Source: Bretschneidera sinensis (Eukaryota > Streptophyta > Magnoliopsida > Brassicales > Akaniaceae). From it: 64,000 nt of DNA. Under the pieces are notes generated by a model, which saw nothing but the letters and a program-made list of their open reading frames with translations, ran no database searches and was not told the DNA's origin. The stretch spans positions 71,796,817 to 71,860,816 of the forward strand of contig CM043701.1 of assembly GCA_023935145.1 (NCBI GenBank). Direction: 5' to 3'. Below are positions 34,000 through 45,754 of this stretch, piece after piece (position 1 is the stretch's first letter; every line of letters begins with the position of its first letter). The position numbers and the translations under genes are program-made.

Positions 34000-35169
34000 A
34001 AAGGCAATTGCCCATATATTTCATGTCAATCTTATCAAAATGGTGATCAAATTGTTACTGGGAAATTTCTTTATTTAGTAGATTCATTGTGTTATATGTC
34101 AATTAAACCCTTTCTATCTTTATATCGTCTCTTCCAATTATCTCTCTAATGAAATGGAATCGAACAAACTGTGTGAAATTTTGTTGAGACCTTCATTCCT
34201 TCACTTGTGCAATAGCACCATTGTTATCACAGTATAAAGTTACTAGATTAACAATGTTTGGAACCACTCCAAGTTCATTAATGAATTATTTTATCTAAAC
34301 AACCTTTTTCACAACTTATGATGCAACATTGTATTCGGTCTATATGATCGAATCCATAATGGTTTCTTGCTTGGAACTTTTCTAGCTTATTGCTCCACCA
34401 TTCAAGGTGAACACATATCCAAATATTATTTTCTCTCATCTTTATCAGATTAAAAACTAGAGTCTGTGAAGCCCTCAAGTTTCAAGTATGCTCCTCCATT
34501 TATGAGAAACAAATCCTTAGTTCCTAAAGAACTTAAGAATATTTTTCACAGCTATCCAATGACCCTCACTTGGATTGGAATGATATATGTTCGTAACACT
34601 TAGAGATTATGTGACATCAAACCTAGTACATAACATGTCATACATGATGAAACCTATTACCAAAGCATATGGTATCCTACTCATGCCTTCTCCTTCCTCA
34701 AGAATCTTTGGGGACATATCCTTAGGGAGAGAAATTCCATGACTCATTGGTAAGAGTTCCTTTTTGAAATTTTCCATGCTAAACTTCTTTAACACTTTGT
34801 CTATGTACACGGATTGGGATAATCCTAGTATCCTTCTAGATCTATCTCTATAGATATTGATCTCTAAAATATATGATGTTTCACCTAAATCCTTCACGGA
34901 GAAGTTGTTTGATAATCAAACCTTGACTAATTGTAACATACCTACACCATTCACAATGAGTAGTATGTCGTCAACATAAAAAACCAAAAATATCACAATA
35001 CTCCCATTCATCCTCATTTTTAATGAAATCAAATGATTCGACTGTCTTATCAAAATGTGTGTTCTAACTTCTAGAAGCTTGCTTTAATCCATAAATTAAT
35101 TTTTGAAACTTGTATACATTGTGGTCACTACCACTAGATGTAAAACCATCACGTTGTATTATATACAAC
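34000..35169 (-). pseudogene. pol: F pol: C-terminal RT and RNase H
   Basis: Minus strand. The RT catalytic YVDD is at 34967-34978 (in FYVDDILL), followed by MKDLGETSYILEINIYRD, LSQSVYIDKVLKKFSM and a PYALVIGFIMYDMLCTRFDV block at 34607-34897, all copia RT hallmarks. RNase H remains toward 34000 are heavily degraded. Several stops and frameshifts. The N-terminal RT lies beyond insertion I. Confidence 0.78.
35114..35169. repeat. Left copy of 55-bp duplication flanking insert I
   Basis: ATACATTGTGGTCACTACCA... repeated at 36973-37027 with about five differences. Both copies encode the same piece of F RT on the minus strand (GFTSSGSDHNVY). Confidence 0.88.
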
Positions 35170-36972
35170 AAAAAAATAACTAAAGAATTAAACGCCAATT
35201 CCCCGGCAGCAGTGCTAAAAACTTGATGTGCAAATTTTAAATGCTCGCAAGTGCACGAATCACAAATAGTATTGCGATGAGTTTACTCTCGAGGTCGATC
35301 TCTCAAGGAATTACAGTGGTTTAAATCCTAAATTACTTTCTTAAAATTACTAAAAAAAACTCTGAAATTAAATCCTAAACACTCTAATTAAAAGATTGGT
35401 GAAGAGAAAATTGAAATAAAAACAATTAAGTAAATTAAACAAAATGAATTATAAAGAGATGGGTATAATCAGTGGGAACAATTGAGAGTTTAGCTTACTA
35501 TCCAATCATGAATTGGAACATTTGGTGAATATAAAGAATTAATCAACATCCAAGATTATTGGTATTTCTGCTAAGACTAGAGAATGTCATTGATTGTGTT
35601 TATTCTCAATTTATAACTAATTAATTAAATCCCATAGATCGTGTTCATCAATTAATTAGTTAAATTAAGTATAAGGAAAATGCAACCACCTAAATCACAA
35701 TTTGATTTGAATCTTGATTTAAATTCCTATTCAATAAAGCTTAATTAGGTTTAGATGATTTGTCCTCAACCTAATCTCAAATATTAACCTTAACAATCAA
35801 TAATAGATGGCCAATCCACAAGCAACAATCAAAGGTATGAAGGATATTGAATAAGAAATAATCTGAAAAATTTTATAAAACTAAATCCACCAAAATATCC
35901 AAAACAATTAAGGCAGCTATGCCAAACGCCAAACAATGTGTTCAGTCGCTCATGTTTAAATCCCAATCACAGAATTCAAATACTAAGGTTATAAGCATAT
36001 TGAAGGGCAAAAGGAGCAAAGATATAATTTCTTCCCGAATTACAAGATGAATCATCAGGGTCTTAAAGCGATTGATCGTCGTCTTCAATCTCTTGATAAG
36101 CCGTATTGATGAAAGAAACCGTCTCCTCCTTCAATCTTCCAAAACTCCTCTTGATAATATCTCTCCAAGAATTACCATCTTCTCACCTATTTTTTGAGTC
36201 TAAAATTCCTATATATAGCTGTATGGAGATGGCTTTGTAGACAGAAAAGTTGCCCTACGGTTTCTGTTCAGCCTGTGTGCTTCTGTTGTTGTCTAGGCTC
36301 GGTTCTGCTGCTATCCAAGTCATGTGTTTGTTGTTGTCTAGGCCAAGTTTCTGCTGTCCAAAACTAGTCCGGTTGTGCTATTGTCTAGCCCGTGCAAATC
36401 CCAAAAAAAATATATCAGAATTTAATAGCTCTTTCATTTCTGCCACGCTGAAATCACATCCAGTCTGACCTTTGTCTACTAAAACTACCATAACTTTCTC
36501 TAGAAAAATCATATTTATGAGCCATAAAATTCTCCAGAAAATAGACATCCGGATATTTCCAAGCATATATGGCTCATCTCCTAGTTCTTCTTGAATCAAT
36601 ACAGTTTAATCCGCAAAATCACTTCTGTCATGTTGAAATCACGCACAACCTGACCTTTGTCTACTAAAACTGCCATAACTTTCTCTAAAAAAATCATATT
36701 TATGAGCCGAAAAATTCTCCAGAAAATAGATATCTGGATCTTTCCAAAAATATATGGCTCATTACCTAGTTCTTCCTGAATTAATACGGTTTAATCTGCA
36801 AAAATGACTGATATGTACGGGCAATTCTGGCAATTTAGTGAAACTCTTTTCCAAGTGCTTGTGAACCTGTAAAACAACGAAAAACAACTCAAAGTAACAA
36901 ATTTATATGCTAAACATATAAATAAATACTTGAAAAACATACAAAATACTAGGACAAATATTCGTTCATCAC
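35170..36972 (-). mobile_element. Insert I: diverged Athila-type LTR with PBS stub
   Basis: 35224-36971 is a 1,748-bp LTR with inverted TGATG...CATCA ends. To its left 35200-35217 is a degraded Asp-tRNA PBS (reverse complement, four mismatches) and about 30 bases of leader, then F resumes. The LTR is related to D's: both begin with TTTTAAAT(T/G)(A/C)CTCGCAAG and carry a tandemly doubled module (36467 and 36652, period 185 bp). No body and no second LTR. Confidence 0.75.
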
Positions 36973-37027
36973 ATACATTGTGGTCACTACCACTAGATGT
37001 AAAACCCTTACGTTGTATTATGTACAC
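36973..37027. repeat. Right copy of 55-bp duplication flanking insert I
   Basis: Matches 35114-35169; begins directly after the CATCA end of the inserted LTR. Far longer than the 5-bp TSD normal for LTR elements. Confidence 0.88.
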
Positions 37028-38998
37028 ATCTTCCTCTATTTTTCAATTGAGTAAAGCAGTCTTTATATCTATCTTTGATATCTTATAGTCATAATAAGCA
37101 GCTATAGCAAGTAAAATCCTAATGGATTTAAGAATTGCTACTAAATAGAAAATTTTACCAAAGTCAATTCTTTACCTTTACTTGAAACCCTTCGCTACTA
37201 GTTTAGCCTTATAGGTTTCCACCTTTCCATCTACTCCACTATTTCTCTTAAAGACCCATTTGCAACCTGTAGGTATTATAGCTTCAGGTGCATCGACCAA
37301 AATCTATACTTTGTTAGAGTACATGAAAACCATTTCGGATTTTTTGGCTTCTAGCCACTTCTCTAAATCAATGTCTGACATCACTTTTTTTTGTAGTTAG
37401 AAGGTTTCTTATCATCTATAAGTTGTAACTCTAGCTAACTATATATGATAAACCTATATCTTTTTGTAACCTTGGGTATTTTGTTAGATCTATGAACTGG
37501 TTGTGTAATAGAAGGATCTATTGATTTAGGTTTCTCAATTTGAATAGTACTAGGTTGTGGTTCTTGTGACACTTCATCAAGTTCTCTCTTACTCCCCTTG
37601 CTCTCTTCTTGCATAATTTTTTTAGAAAGGTAATATACTTAGAAACAAACACCTTTTGTTTATGTGGATGATAGAAATAATATCTTGAAGTTTCTTTAGA
37701 ATATCCCACTAACATATATTTGTTAGATTTAGTTCTCAACTTATTTGTATGTAACTTGTTTACATAAGCAGGACAACCCAAAATCTTAATATGTTTAAGA
37801 TTAAGTTTTCCCCTTTTCTATATCTCATATTTTGTTTTAGATACCACCTTTGAGGGAACTTTGTTCAATAAATATGTGGTGGTTATGATGACATATCTCC
37901 TAAAGGATATAAGAAAATCAATATAACTCATCATTGATCGTATCATATCTAATAGAGTATGATTTCTCCTTTCAGAGACATTGTTAAACTGTATATTCCA
38001 AGAGAAGTCCACTGAGGGAGAATCCTATTTTTGTTAGATAATCAAGAAAATCATCAGTCAACTATTTGTCTTCTCGACCAAATCAAAGAATTTTAAGACA
38101 TTTCCTAGTTTGGTTTTCAACTTCATTCCTGAATTTTTTGAACTTTTCAAATGATTTAGATTTGTACTTCATTAAGTACACATTACCATACCTTGAATGA
38201 TCATCGAAAGGTAATGAAGTAAGAGTAACCTCCCTAGCATTGACTATTAGGGGTCCACACCTGTCAGTGTGTATTAACCCTAATATATTTGCGACTCTTT
38301 CTCTATGTCCACTATATGGAGATCTAGTCATCTTCCCCATGTGATAGGCTTCACAAGTTAGATAGGATTCAAAATCTGATAGATCCAAGTATTCACGTTT
38401 AACCAACTTTTTTACTTTATCCTTATTAGTATGACCTAGTCATAAGTGCTACATGTAGGAATGATTTAGATCATCATATTTTTTATTTTTTATTTTATTT
38501 TTTTCAATACTAAAAATATTTCCATATACTTTAAGAATATAAAAACCAATATTTAATGTACCAGTACCATAGTATTTATTATCAAAATAAATAGAACAAA
38601 AATTGTCCTTCTTAGAAAATTCACAACCTTTTCTATCTAATTTAGAAATTGAACAATTATTCTAATTAAAACTGGCACATTATAATAATCCCTAAGTTCT
38701 AAAGTTTATCGAGATGAAAACTGCAGGCAATAATGCTGCAACTTTTGCTCCATTTCCAAGGCATAGGTCCACCTCAACTTCGTTCAGCTTTCTACTTCTT
38801 CTCAATGTTTGCAAATTATTGCAAATATGTGAGTTACAATCGGTATCTAATACCTATGAAGAAGTATTGTTAACACTTAAGTTAACATCAATAACAAACA
38901 AATCGAACATACCTTTCCAAAGTCTATTCCTTTAAGGTTGTAAGATACTCACTGTAATTTCTCTTACAATGCCCATTCTTTCCACGTTGGAAGCATTG
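37028..38998 (-). pseudogene. pol: F zinc knuckle, protease, integrase and N-terminal RT
   Basis: Minus strand, from right to left: zinc knuckle CFQRGKNGHCKRN (about 38995, second Cys lost), protease remnant VLDTDCNSHICNN with the catalytic Gly replaced (about 38830), integrase zinc region and core (38406-38083: CEAYHMGKMTRSP, IHTDRCGP), GVSERRN-like block (VSERRNHTLLDMIRSMMSY, 38012-37950), then GCPAYVNKL and HPHKQKVFVSKY (37781-37518), and degraded RT to 37030. Many stops and frameshifts. Confidence 0.8.
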
Positions 38999-41065
38999 TC
39001 ATACAATCACAAATCTATCCAAGAATGGTTTAAAGACCCGATTCATTAGATCCATAAATGCTGCAGGAACATTAGTCAACCCAAATGGCATCACAAGGAA
39101 CTCATGATGGCCATAACATCTCCTAAAAGCAGTCTTAGGAACATCTCCCTCCTTTATCCTCAACTGATGATAACTGCTCAAATAAATCATCTATCCTGGG
39201 TGAATGATATTTCTTCTTTATGGTGATCATATTCAACTGTCTATAATCAATACACAACCTCATCGTTCCACCTTTCTTCTTCACAAACAACACAAGGGCT
39301 CCCCAAAGCGATATACTAGGTTGAATAAATTGTTTATCTAGCAACTCCTGAAGTTGAACTTTCAATTCTCTCAACTCAGTTGTTTCCATTCTGTAAGGTG
39401 CTATAGATATGGGTGATGATCTCGAAATCACCTTAATAGAAAACTCAATCTCCCTGTTGAGAGGCAAACTAGACAACTCCTCAAGGAATACATCAGAAAA
39501 ATATTTAACTACTAAGATTTCTTCTAACCTCATAATCTCTTTTCTAGAATCCACCACAGACGCCAAATACCCCTCACAACCCTTCTTCAACCATTTACTA
39601 GCAGTCAGGGTAGAAATAAGACAGTTGGTAAGTATCTTATGTTCTTCTTGAAAATTAAACTCCTATTGTATTAGTATCCTGAACACCATATTCTTCCTAA
39701 AAAAATCTGCTCAGGCATGATATACGGATAACTAATTCATCCCTAGAATTAAATCAAAATCTATCATATCTAAAGGAAACAAATCGACTTCAAATTCTTT
39801 ATCAATCATACTAATCACACAACCTCGATAAATTATTCTGATAATAACCCTATCCCCAGTTGGAACCTCAACAATAACAACATGCATCAAAGGACTAACA
39901 CAAGCACTAATAAATTTCATATAAACACTAGATACAAAAGAATGGGTTGCACCAAGATCAATCAACAATCTGGCAGGTCTATTAAGAATAGATACCACAC
40001 CCATAACAATATCAGGAGTGGCCTGTGAATCCTGTTGAATCAAATGCATAGACTCTACTGTCTCTAGGTTGTAACTGACCATCGCATCCTCTCTTAGCTA
40101 TTGATCCTCTACCTCTGCCCCTAAAAACTCCCTAATCCACCTCCTCTCTTCACCTATTTTATCCCAACACCTCCAACACTTATCTCAATAGATTTCCCCA
40201 CAGGAAAATTTGTACTAATATGTTCTCCGTCACCACATACAAAACATATAAGAGTAGGACAATTGCGAGATAGATGCCATATCTGATTACATCTATAGCA
40301 AACTATTGTCCCTCGATCATACATCAGATTACCACTTCCCCTTGGTGGCATACTTATTCCTATACCATAACTTCCAATTCCCATAGCTTGTCTCCCAAAT
40401 CTAAGGGTCCCACCAATATTACTCTGAGCTACAGAAGTAATAGATCATGCTTGCCTCTAACTCTGCATTACAGTTCCCTGTGACAAAGAACGCCCCCTTT
40501 AGGATAGTCTCCCACCTTGCACACTCATACTATTACCACCTCTAGGTCCCTTAAATCTAAACCTCTTCAGTCAATCCCTTCTATTTTTAAACTCTATAAC
40601 ATCTTTCTCAATCTATAATTCTTTATCCATGATTATAGCATAATTCACAATACCCATATAAGAGACTTTAGTTCGAATTTCATAGTGTAACCTGTCTAAA
40701 AATCCCTTACATTTACTCTCTTCCGTATTTACTAACTCAGGTACAAACCTCGATAGGGGTATAAATCTACTATTATACTCAGCCACAAATAAAGTATTCT
40801 GTATTAAATGAATAAAATCTCTCTTGTTGTGCTCGAAACGTATCTGGAAAATACTTCTCAAAGAACACATCCTTAAACTTACGCCAAGTTAAGGGTTGAT
40901 CTACCTGTGTACTCAATCTAGGCAGAATACCCTCCCACCATTGAGAAGCCTCACCTTCTGGCTTAAATGAAACAAAAGCAACCTTCTGCCTATCTGTCAC
41001 TAATATGACTTCAAAATATTTCTCACCATATTTAATCCACTGCTCAGCTTCAATAGGATTTACAG
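38999..41065 (-). pseudogene. pol: E gag C-terminus, zinc knuckles, protease, RT fragment
   Basis: Minus strand: Gag (VNPIEAEQWIKYGEKYF, EGEASQWWEGI) to about 40800 with a frameshift; knuckle 1 CYRCNQIWHLSRNC (intact pattern) and knuckle 2 CFVCGDGEH with last Cys lost (40300-40200); protease LLIDLGATHSFVS (about 39960); RT from about 39590 ([30 protein letters not shown]), a frameshift near 39180, and [17 protein letters not shown] to 38999. Confidence 0.85.
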
Positions 41066-41070
41066 ATCCT

Positions 41071-41865
41071 TATATGATCCATACCAAGAACTAAGAACTT
41101 GATGGATCAAAAAGATTACAAGATCGTCTAGAAATAGATTTATATGAGACTGCAACCCGTTGCTTATATTGAAGCAAGAACCTTGGTATAATGAAGAAAC
41201 CATAATCAATTATGGAAGGATTGATTGATAAGTTGAAGATGAACGCCACGGAAGCTTCGATAAGTTCAGAAGTTCTAAAAGAACCAAAGAGATTTTTCTC
41301 TTCCAAAATATGAATCAAATCTGAATTGTTCTATTCCAAAAAGCCAATAGCTATTTAAATACATAAGGTTCACAAAGTGGACAACTAAAAGCTTCGAAAA
41401 TTCGTCAAAAATTAGAATAGGAAACTAAAGAATTGGAAACAAAACTAAATTCAATTCTGGTAACCTAAAATCCAAAAAGGAAAGTACTTAAATTGGCATA
41501 CAAGCCTTACAATTCAACAATTAAATTAATAAGGAAACAATTAAGAAAAGGTAATAAGAAAAGTTTAGCCAGCCATTTTCCTTGATCAGCCAAAAAAAAA
41601 GAAGAGTAAGTCTCTAATTTTGGGAAACTAAGTTTTAATTCACAATCTTTAGTTGCTAGATTATTCCAAAGCTTGAATCATGGAAATCCATCCTTATGGA
41701 TCACGTATAGCATCATCCTTGGGCCCCTAAAGATGGTTCTTAGCCCAAATGTGTTGAATCAGCCCATTGAGAGTTTCCTTGAACCTTTTAGCTCGAGCTC
41801 TTGTAACTAGACCAATTGGAACTTGAATAAGATTCACATCCCATTTGTTAGTCGTGTCCTCATCA
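41071..41865 (-). repeat. 3' LTR of element B
   Basis: 795 bp, aligned to 60907-61701. The right edge (41865) adjoins the PPT; the left edge adjoins the TSD GATCC. The last ~46 codons of pol lie inside this LTR. Confidence 0.88.
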
Positions 41866-44738
41866 CTCCCCTCCTCTTGAAAAGGATTTGTCCTCATATC
41901 ATCACCTACATCAAAAGGGCTTAAATCAGAAACATTGAAATTGGCATTAACATTGTACTCACCTGGCAAATCCGATTTGTATGCATTGTCATTGATGCGC
42001 TCAAGGACTTAAAAAGGCCTATTTCCTATAGGAAGTAACTTTGAACGCCTTTGTGTCGAAAATATTTCTTTCCTCATGTGTAACCAAACCCAATCTCTGG
42101 GTTGAAAAATCAGCTGTCGGCGACCTTTGTTAGCTTGTTTTGCATATTGCTCTGTTTTCCTCTCAACGTTTAGTCTCGCCTTCTCATATATCTTCTTAAC
42201 ATATTTAGTCTTTTTCTTTCCATTCAAGTTAGTACGTTCAGACATAGGTAATGGAGTTAAAGGATTAAAACCATAAACAATTTCAAATGGTGAAAACTTA
42301 GTAGCAGAATGAACAGTACGATTATAAGCAAACTCAACATGTGCTAAACACTCTTCCCAAGTTTTGATGTTCTATTTAATAATAGCCCTCAACAAAGTAG
42401 ACAAATTCCTATTCACTACTTCAGTTTGACCATCAGTTTGTGGGTGACAAGTAGTAGAAAATATAGCTTAGTCCCTAACTTACACCACAAAGTCTTCCAA
42501 AAGTAACTCAAGAACTTAGCATCTCTATTCGAAACTATTGTTCTAGGCATACCATGTAATCTTACAATTTCTCTAAAGAACAAATTAGCAACATTGGAAG
42601 CATCATCAATTTTGTGACATGGAATAAAATGTGTCATCTTAGAAAATCTATCCACAACCACAAAAATTGAATCTCTACCACATTTAGACCTAGGTAAACC
42701 TAACACAAAGTCCATCGAAATATCTATCCAAGGCTCATCGGGAATGGGTAGTGGCGTGTATAAACCATGGGGTTGCACTCGAGATTTTGCCTGCCTACAT
42801 TTGACACATCTACCACAAAATCTCTCAATATCTCTTTTCATGTGTGGCCAATAGAAGTGTTCTTGTAAAATGGCTAAGGTCTTAGCAACTCCAAAGTGAC
42901 CCATTAAACCTCGTCCATGGGATTCCCTTACTAACAAATCACGCAAAGAGCAATTCGGTACACATAACTTATTCTCCCGAAATAAGAAACCCTCGTGCCT
43001 AAAGAACTTACCCACTGCATTTTTCTCACAAGCCTGAAACTCCTCACAAAAATTATTGTCTGAATGATACAATTCTTTAATGTACTTAAAACCAAGTAAT
43101 TTTACATCTACAGTAGAAATTAATACGTACCTTCGAGAAAGTACATCTACAACGATGTTTTCCTTACCTTGCTTGTATCGAATGACATATGGAAATGTCT
43201 CGATGAATTTTACCCATCGTGAATGTCTCCTACTCAACTTGTGTTGACCTTTTAAATGCTTCAAGGACTCATGATCGGTGTAAATCATGAACTACTTAGG
43301 CCAAAGACAGTGTTGCCATGTTTTCAATGCTCGAACCAACGCATATAATTATTTATCATAAGTAGTGTAGTTTAAAGCTGCCCCACTTAATTTCTCATTG
43401 AAATATGCGATTGGTCTTCCTCTTTGCATAAGAAATGTGTCAATACCCAAACATGAAGCATCATATTCAATTTCAAACGTTTTAGTAAAATCAAGCAAAG
43501 CAAGTAAAGGAGCGTGAGTTAATTTTTCTTTGATCAATTGGAACGCCTTCTCTTGCTCATCTCCCCATTTGAATCCAACGTTCTTCTTGATGACTTCGGT
43601 AAGCGGTGCGACAATACTGCTAAATTCTTTCATGAACCTCTTGTAAAGACTAGCAAGTCCATGAAAACTACGAACTTGACCTACACTCATGGGACTTGGC
43701 CATTCTTTAATCGCACGAATCTTCTCTTCATCAACCTGTATTCCTTGTGCACTCACAACAAAACCAAGAAACATAAGCTTATCGGTGTAAAAGGTGCACT
43801 TCTTCAAGTTAGCAAACGACTTCTCTTTTCTATGTACATCCAAAACTGATTTTAAATGCACAACATGATCATCTAAGTTTGTGTTATAAATGAGAATATC
43901 ATCAAAATAAAAAACAATGAATCTGCCTATAAAAGCTCGCAAAATATGGTTCATTAATCTCATGAAGGTACTCGGTGCATTTGTTAATCCAAATGGCATG
44001 ACTAACCACTTATATAAATTATATTTCATTTTAAAAGTAGTTTTCCATTCATCACCCTCTTTCATTCTTGTTTGATGATATTCGCTTTTTAAATCAATCT
44101 TAGAAAATACACAAGCACCATGCAGTTCATCTAGCATATCATCTAAGCAAGGAATAGGATGTCAATACTTTACCGTTATATTGTTGGTTACTCGGTAATC
44201 AACGCACATTCTCCATGTCTCATCCTTTTTAGGAACCAAAATCACCGGAACAGCACACGGACTCATGCTTTCTCTTACGTACCCCCGTTTCCATCAATTC
44301 ACTAACCTGCCTTTACAGCTCATTTGTCTCCTCAAGATTGCTTCGATAGGCTGGTCGGTTTGGAATTATAGCACCGGGCACGAAATCAATTTGATGTTCA
44401 ATTCCTCGAATTGGAGGTAAGCCATATAGAATCTCCTCGGGAAAGATATCATCAAACTCTTGCAAAAGAGAAACAATAGAACTAGGCAAAGATGAGTCAA
44501 ATTGGTTAGTGTGTAACGCCTCTTTGTACAAAAGTTCAATCATTAGTTGATTTAAAAACATCACTCTTTTTATTTCACTCGCTCTTGCATAGAAATTTGT
44601 TTTTCTCTCAATTGCCGAATCAACTCTCTTATTTTCTCTCTCAATTTTCCCAATCTCTCTCATTTTCTCTTTCTGATTTTCACTCGTTCTCTTTTTGTCA
44701 CTCTCTTTCGTTTGCTCACTCTCTTTTTGTAACCTCAC
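41727..44738 (-). pseudogene. pol: pol of element B: RT, RNase H, integrase, C-terminal extension
   Basis: Minus strand. RT starts at about 44530 (LLQEFDDIFPEE, LPPIRGIEHQIDF), is frameshifted near 44150-44310, then continues with [14 protein letters not shown] and the catalytic site, here FDD (YFDD, 43898-43909). RNase H follows ([20 protein letters not shown]), then the integrase zinc region ([10 protein letters not shown]...CVKCRQAKS) and core ([22 protein letters not shown]). A frameshift near 42480 and stops near 43330 and 42008 occur. The C-terminus has SDLSPFDVGDD and RARAKRFKETLNGLIQ, the region that holds the CR motif in CRM integrases. Confidence 0.87.
41866..41878 (-). other. Polypurine tract of element B inside pol
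   Basis: Minus-strand AGAGGAGGGGAG abuts the 3' LTR and at the same time encodes QEEG of the pol C-terminus (NPFQEEGSDED). Overlap of PPT with coding sequence is characteristic of CRM. Confidence 0.8.
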
Positions 44739-45754
44739 TTAATCTTCATAAACCTGCTTTGGTGTCAAAGGAACTAGAGTGATTGTTCTTTGATTGCTTA
44801 CAAACAAATATTTGTTGGTGAAGCCATCATGCTTAACACGCCGATCAAATTGCCTTGGTCGGCCTAGTAACAAGTGTCCAGCTTGTATCGAAATTACGTC
44901 ACACAAAACTTCATCTTCATATTTTCCAATCCGGAAGGAAACTAACACCTGTTTGGTCACCCTCACTTCACCACTATCATTGAGCCATTGCAACTTGTAA
45001 GGCCGAGAATGTTTAATTGTTGGCAGCCCTAATTTCTCAACCATTGTAGTTCTAGCAACATTAGTACAACTACCTCCATCAATAATCACACTATATACTT
45101 TGTTTTGCACGTGGAATCTAGTATGAAAGATGTTTTCTCGCTGCACTTTGTCATATTTTTTTATTTTTACACTTAGAGCTCTCCTTGCAACCAAAAATTC
45201 TCCTTGGGCAGTGTATTCCTCATCACCCACATCCTTTAATGGTGGCATAGATTCGGTATCTTCTTCGCCCTCGGTTTCAATTTCACTAGTATCTCGCAAT
45301 ATCATAACTCTTTTGTTCGGACATTGGCTTGCTATGTGACCCCTGCCTTCGCATTTAAAACACTTAATATCACGATTTCTAGTGGTGGAATAATCAATTT
45401 TACCTTGATTTCCATGGCTAGTACTTTCTTACTTTTGCTCGGTTTTGGGCTTGGTCGTGGCTTGCTTCTTCTCTTACTTCACAAAATTCGGCCTCCAAGA
45501 TGAACCTGAGTTAGGGTTTTGCTGTATATTGTTGCCCCTCCTCTTGAGTTGGTTCTTAATTTTGATAGTCATGTGCACTATATCTTCCAACTCCATATAA
45601 TGATGCAACTCCATCGAATTAGCAATTTCCCGGTTCAAACTAGCCAAGATCCTAGCCATAGTAGCCTCTCGGTCCTCCTCTACATTTTCTCGGATCATAG
45701 CTACTTCCATCTCTTTATAATAATCCTCCACACTTTGACTACCTTGTGTAAGAA
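44739..45754 (-). pseudogene. gag: B gag C-terminus, zinc knuckle and protease
   Basis: Minus strand. 45754-45474 completes Gag (TQGSQSVEDYYKEMEVAM, LNREIANSMELHHYMELED, KNQLKRRG). The knuckle at about 45370-45330 is CFKCEGRGHIASQC, complete. The protease in 45305-44739 has catalytic SVIIDGGSCTNVA and GHLLLGRPRQFDR. Gag's N-terminal half is on the far side of element C, at 59781-60428. A stop after KQVYED at 44739 separates it from RT. Confidence 0.88.

Larger units (their letters stand above)
32363..38998 (-). mobile_element. Element F: Ty1/copia element, 5' part lost
   Basis: Reading on the minus strand: zinc knuckle, protease, integrase, RT, RNase H, PPT, 3' LTR, the copia order. The 5' LTR and most of gag are absent; the sequence joins element E's RT at about 38998-39003. 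An Athila-type LTR (I) interrupts RT at 35170-36972. Its LTR is related to H. Confidence 0.85.
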
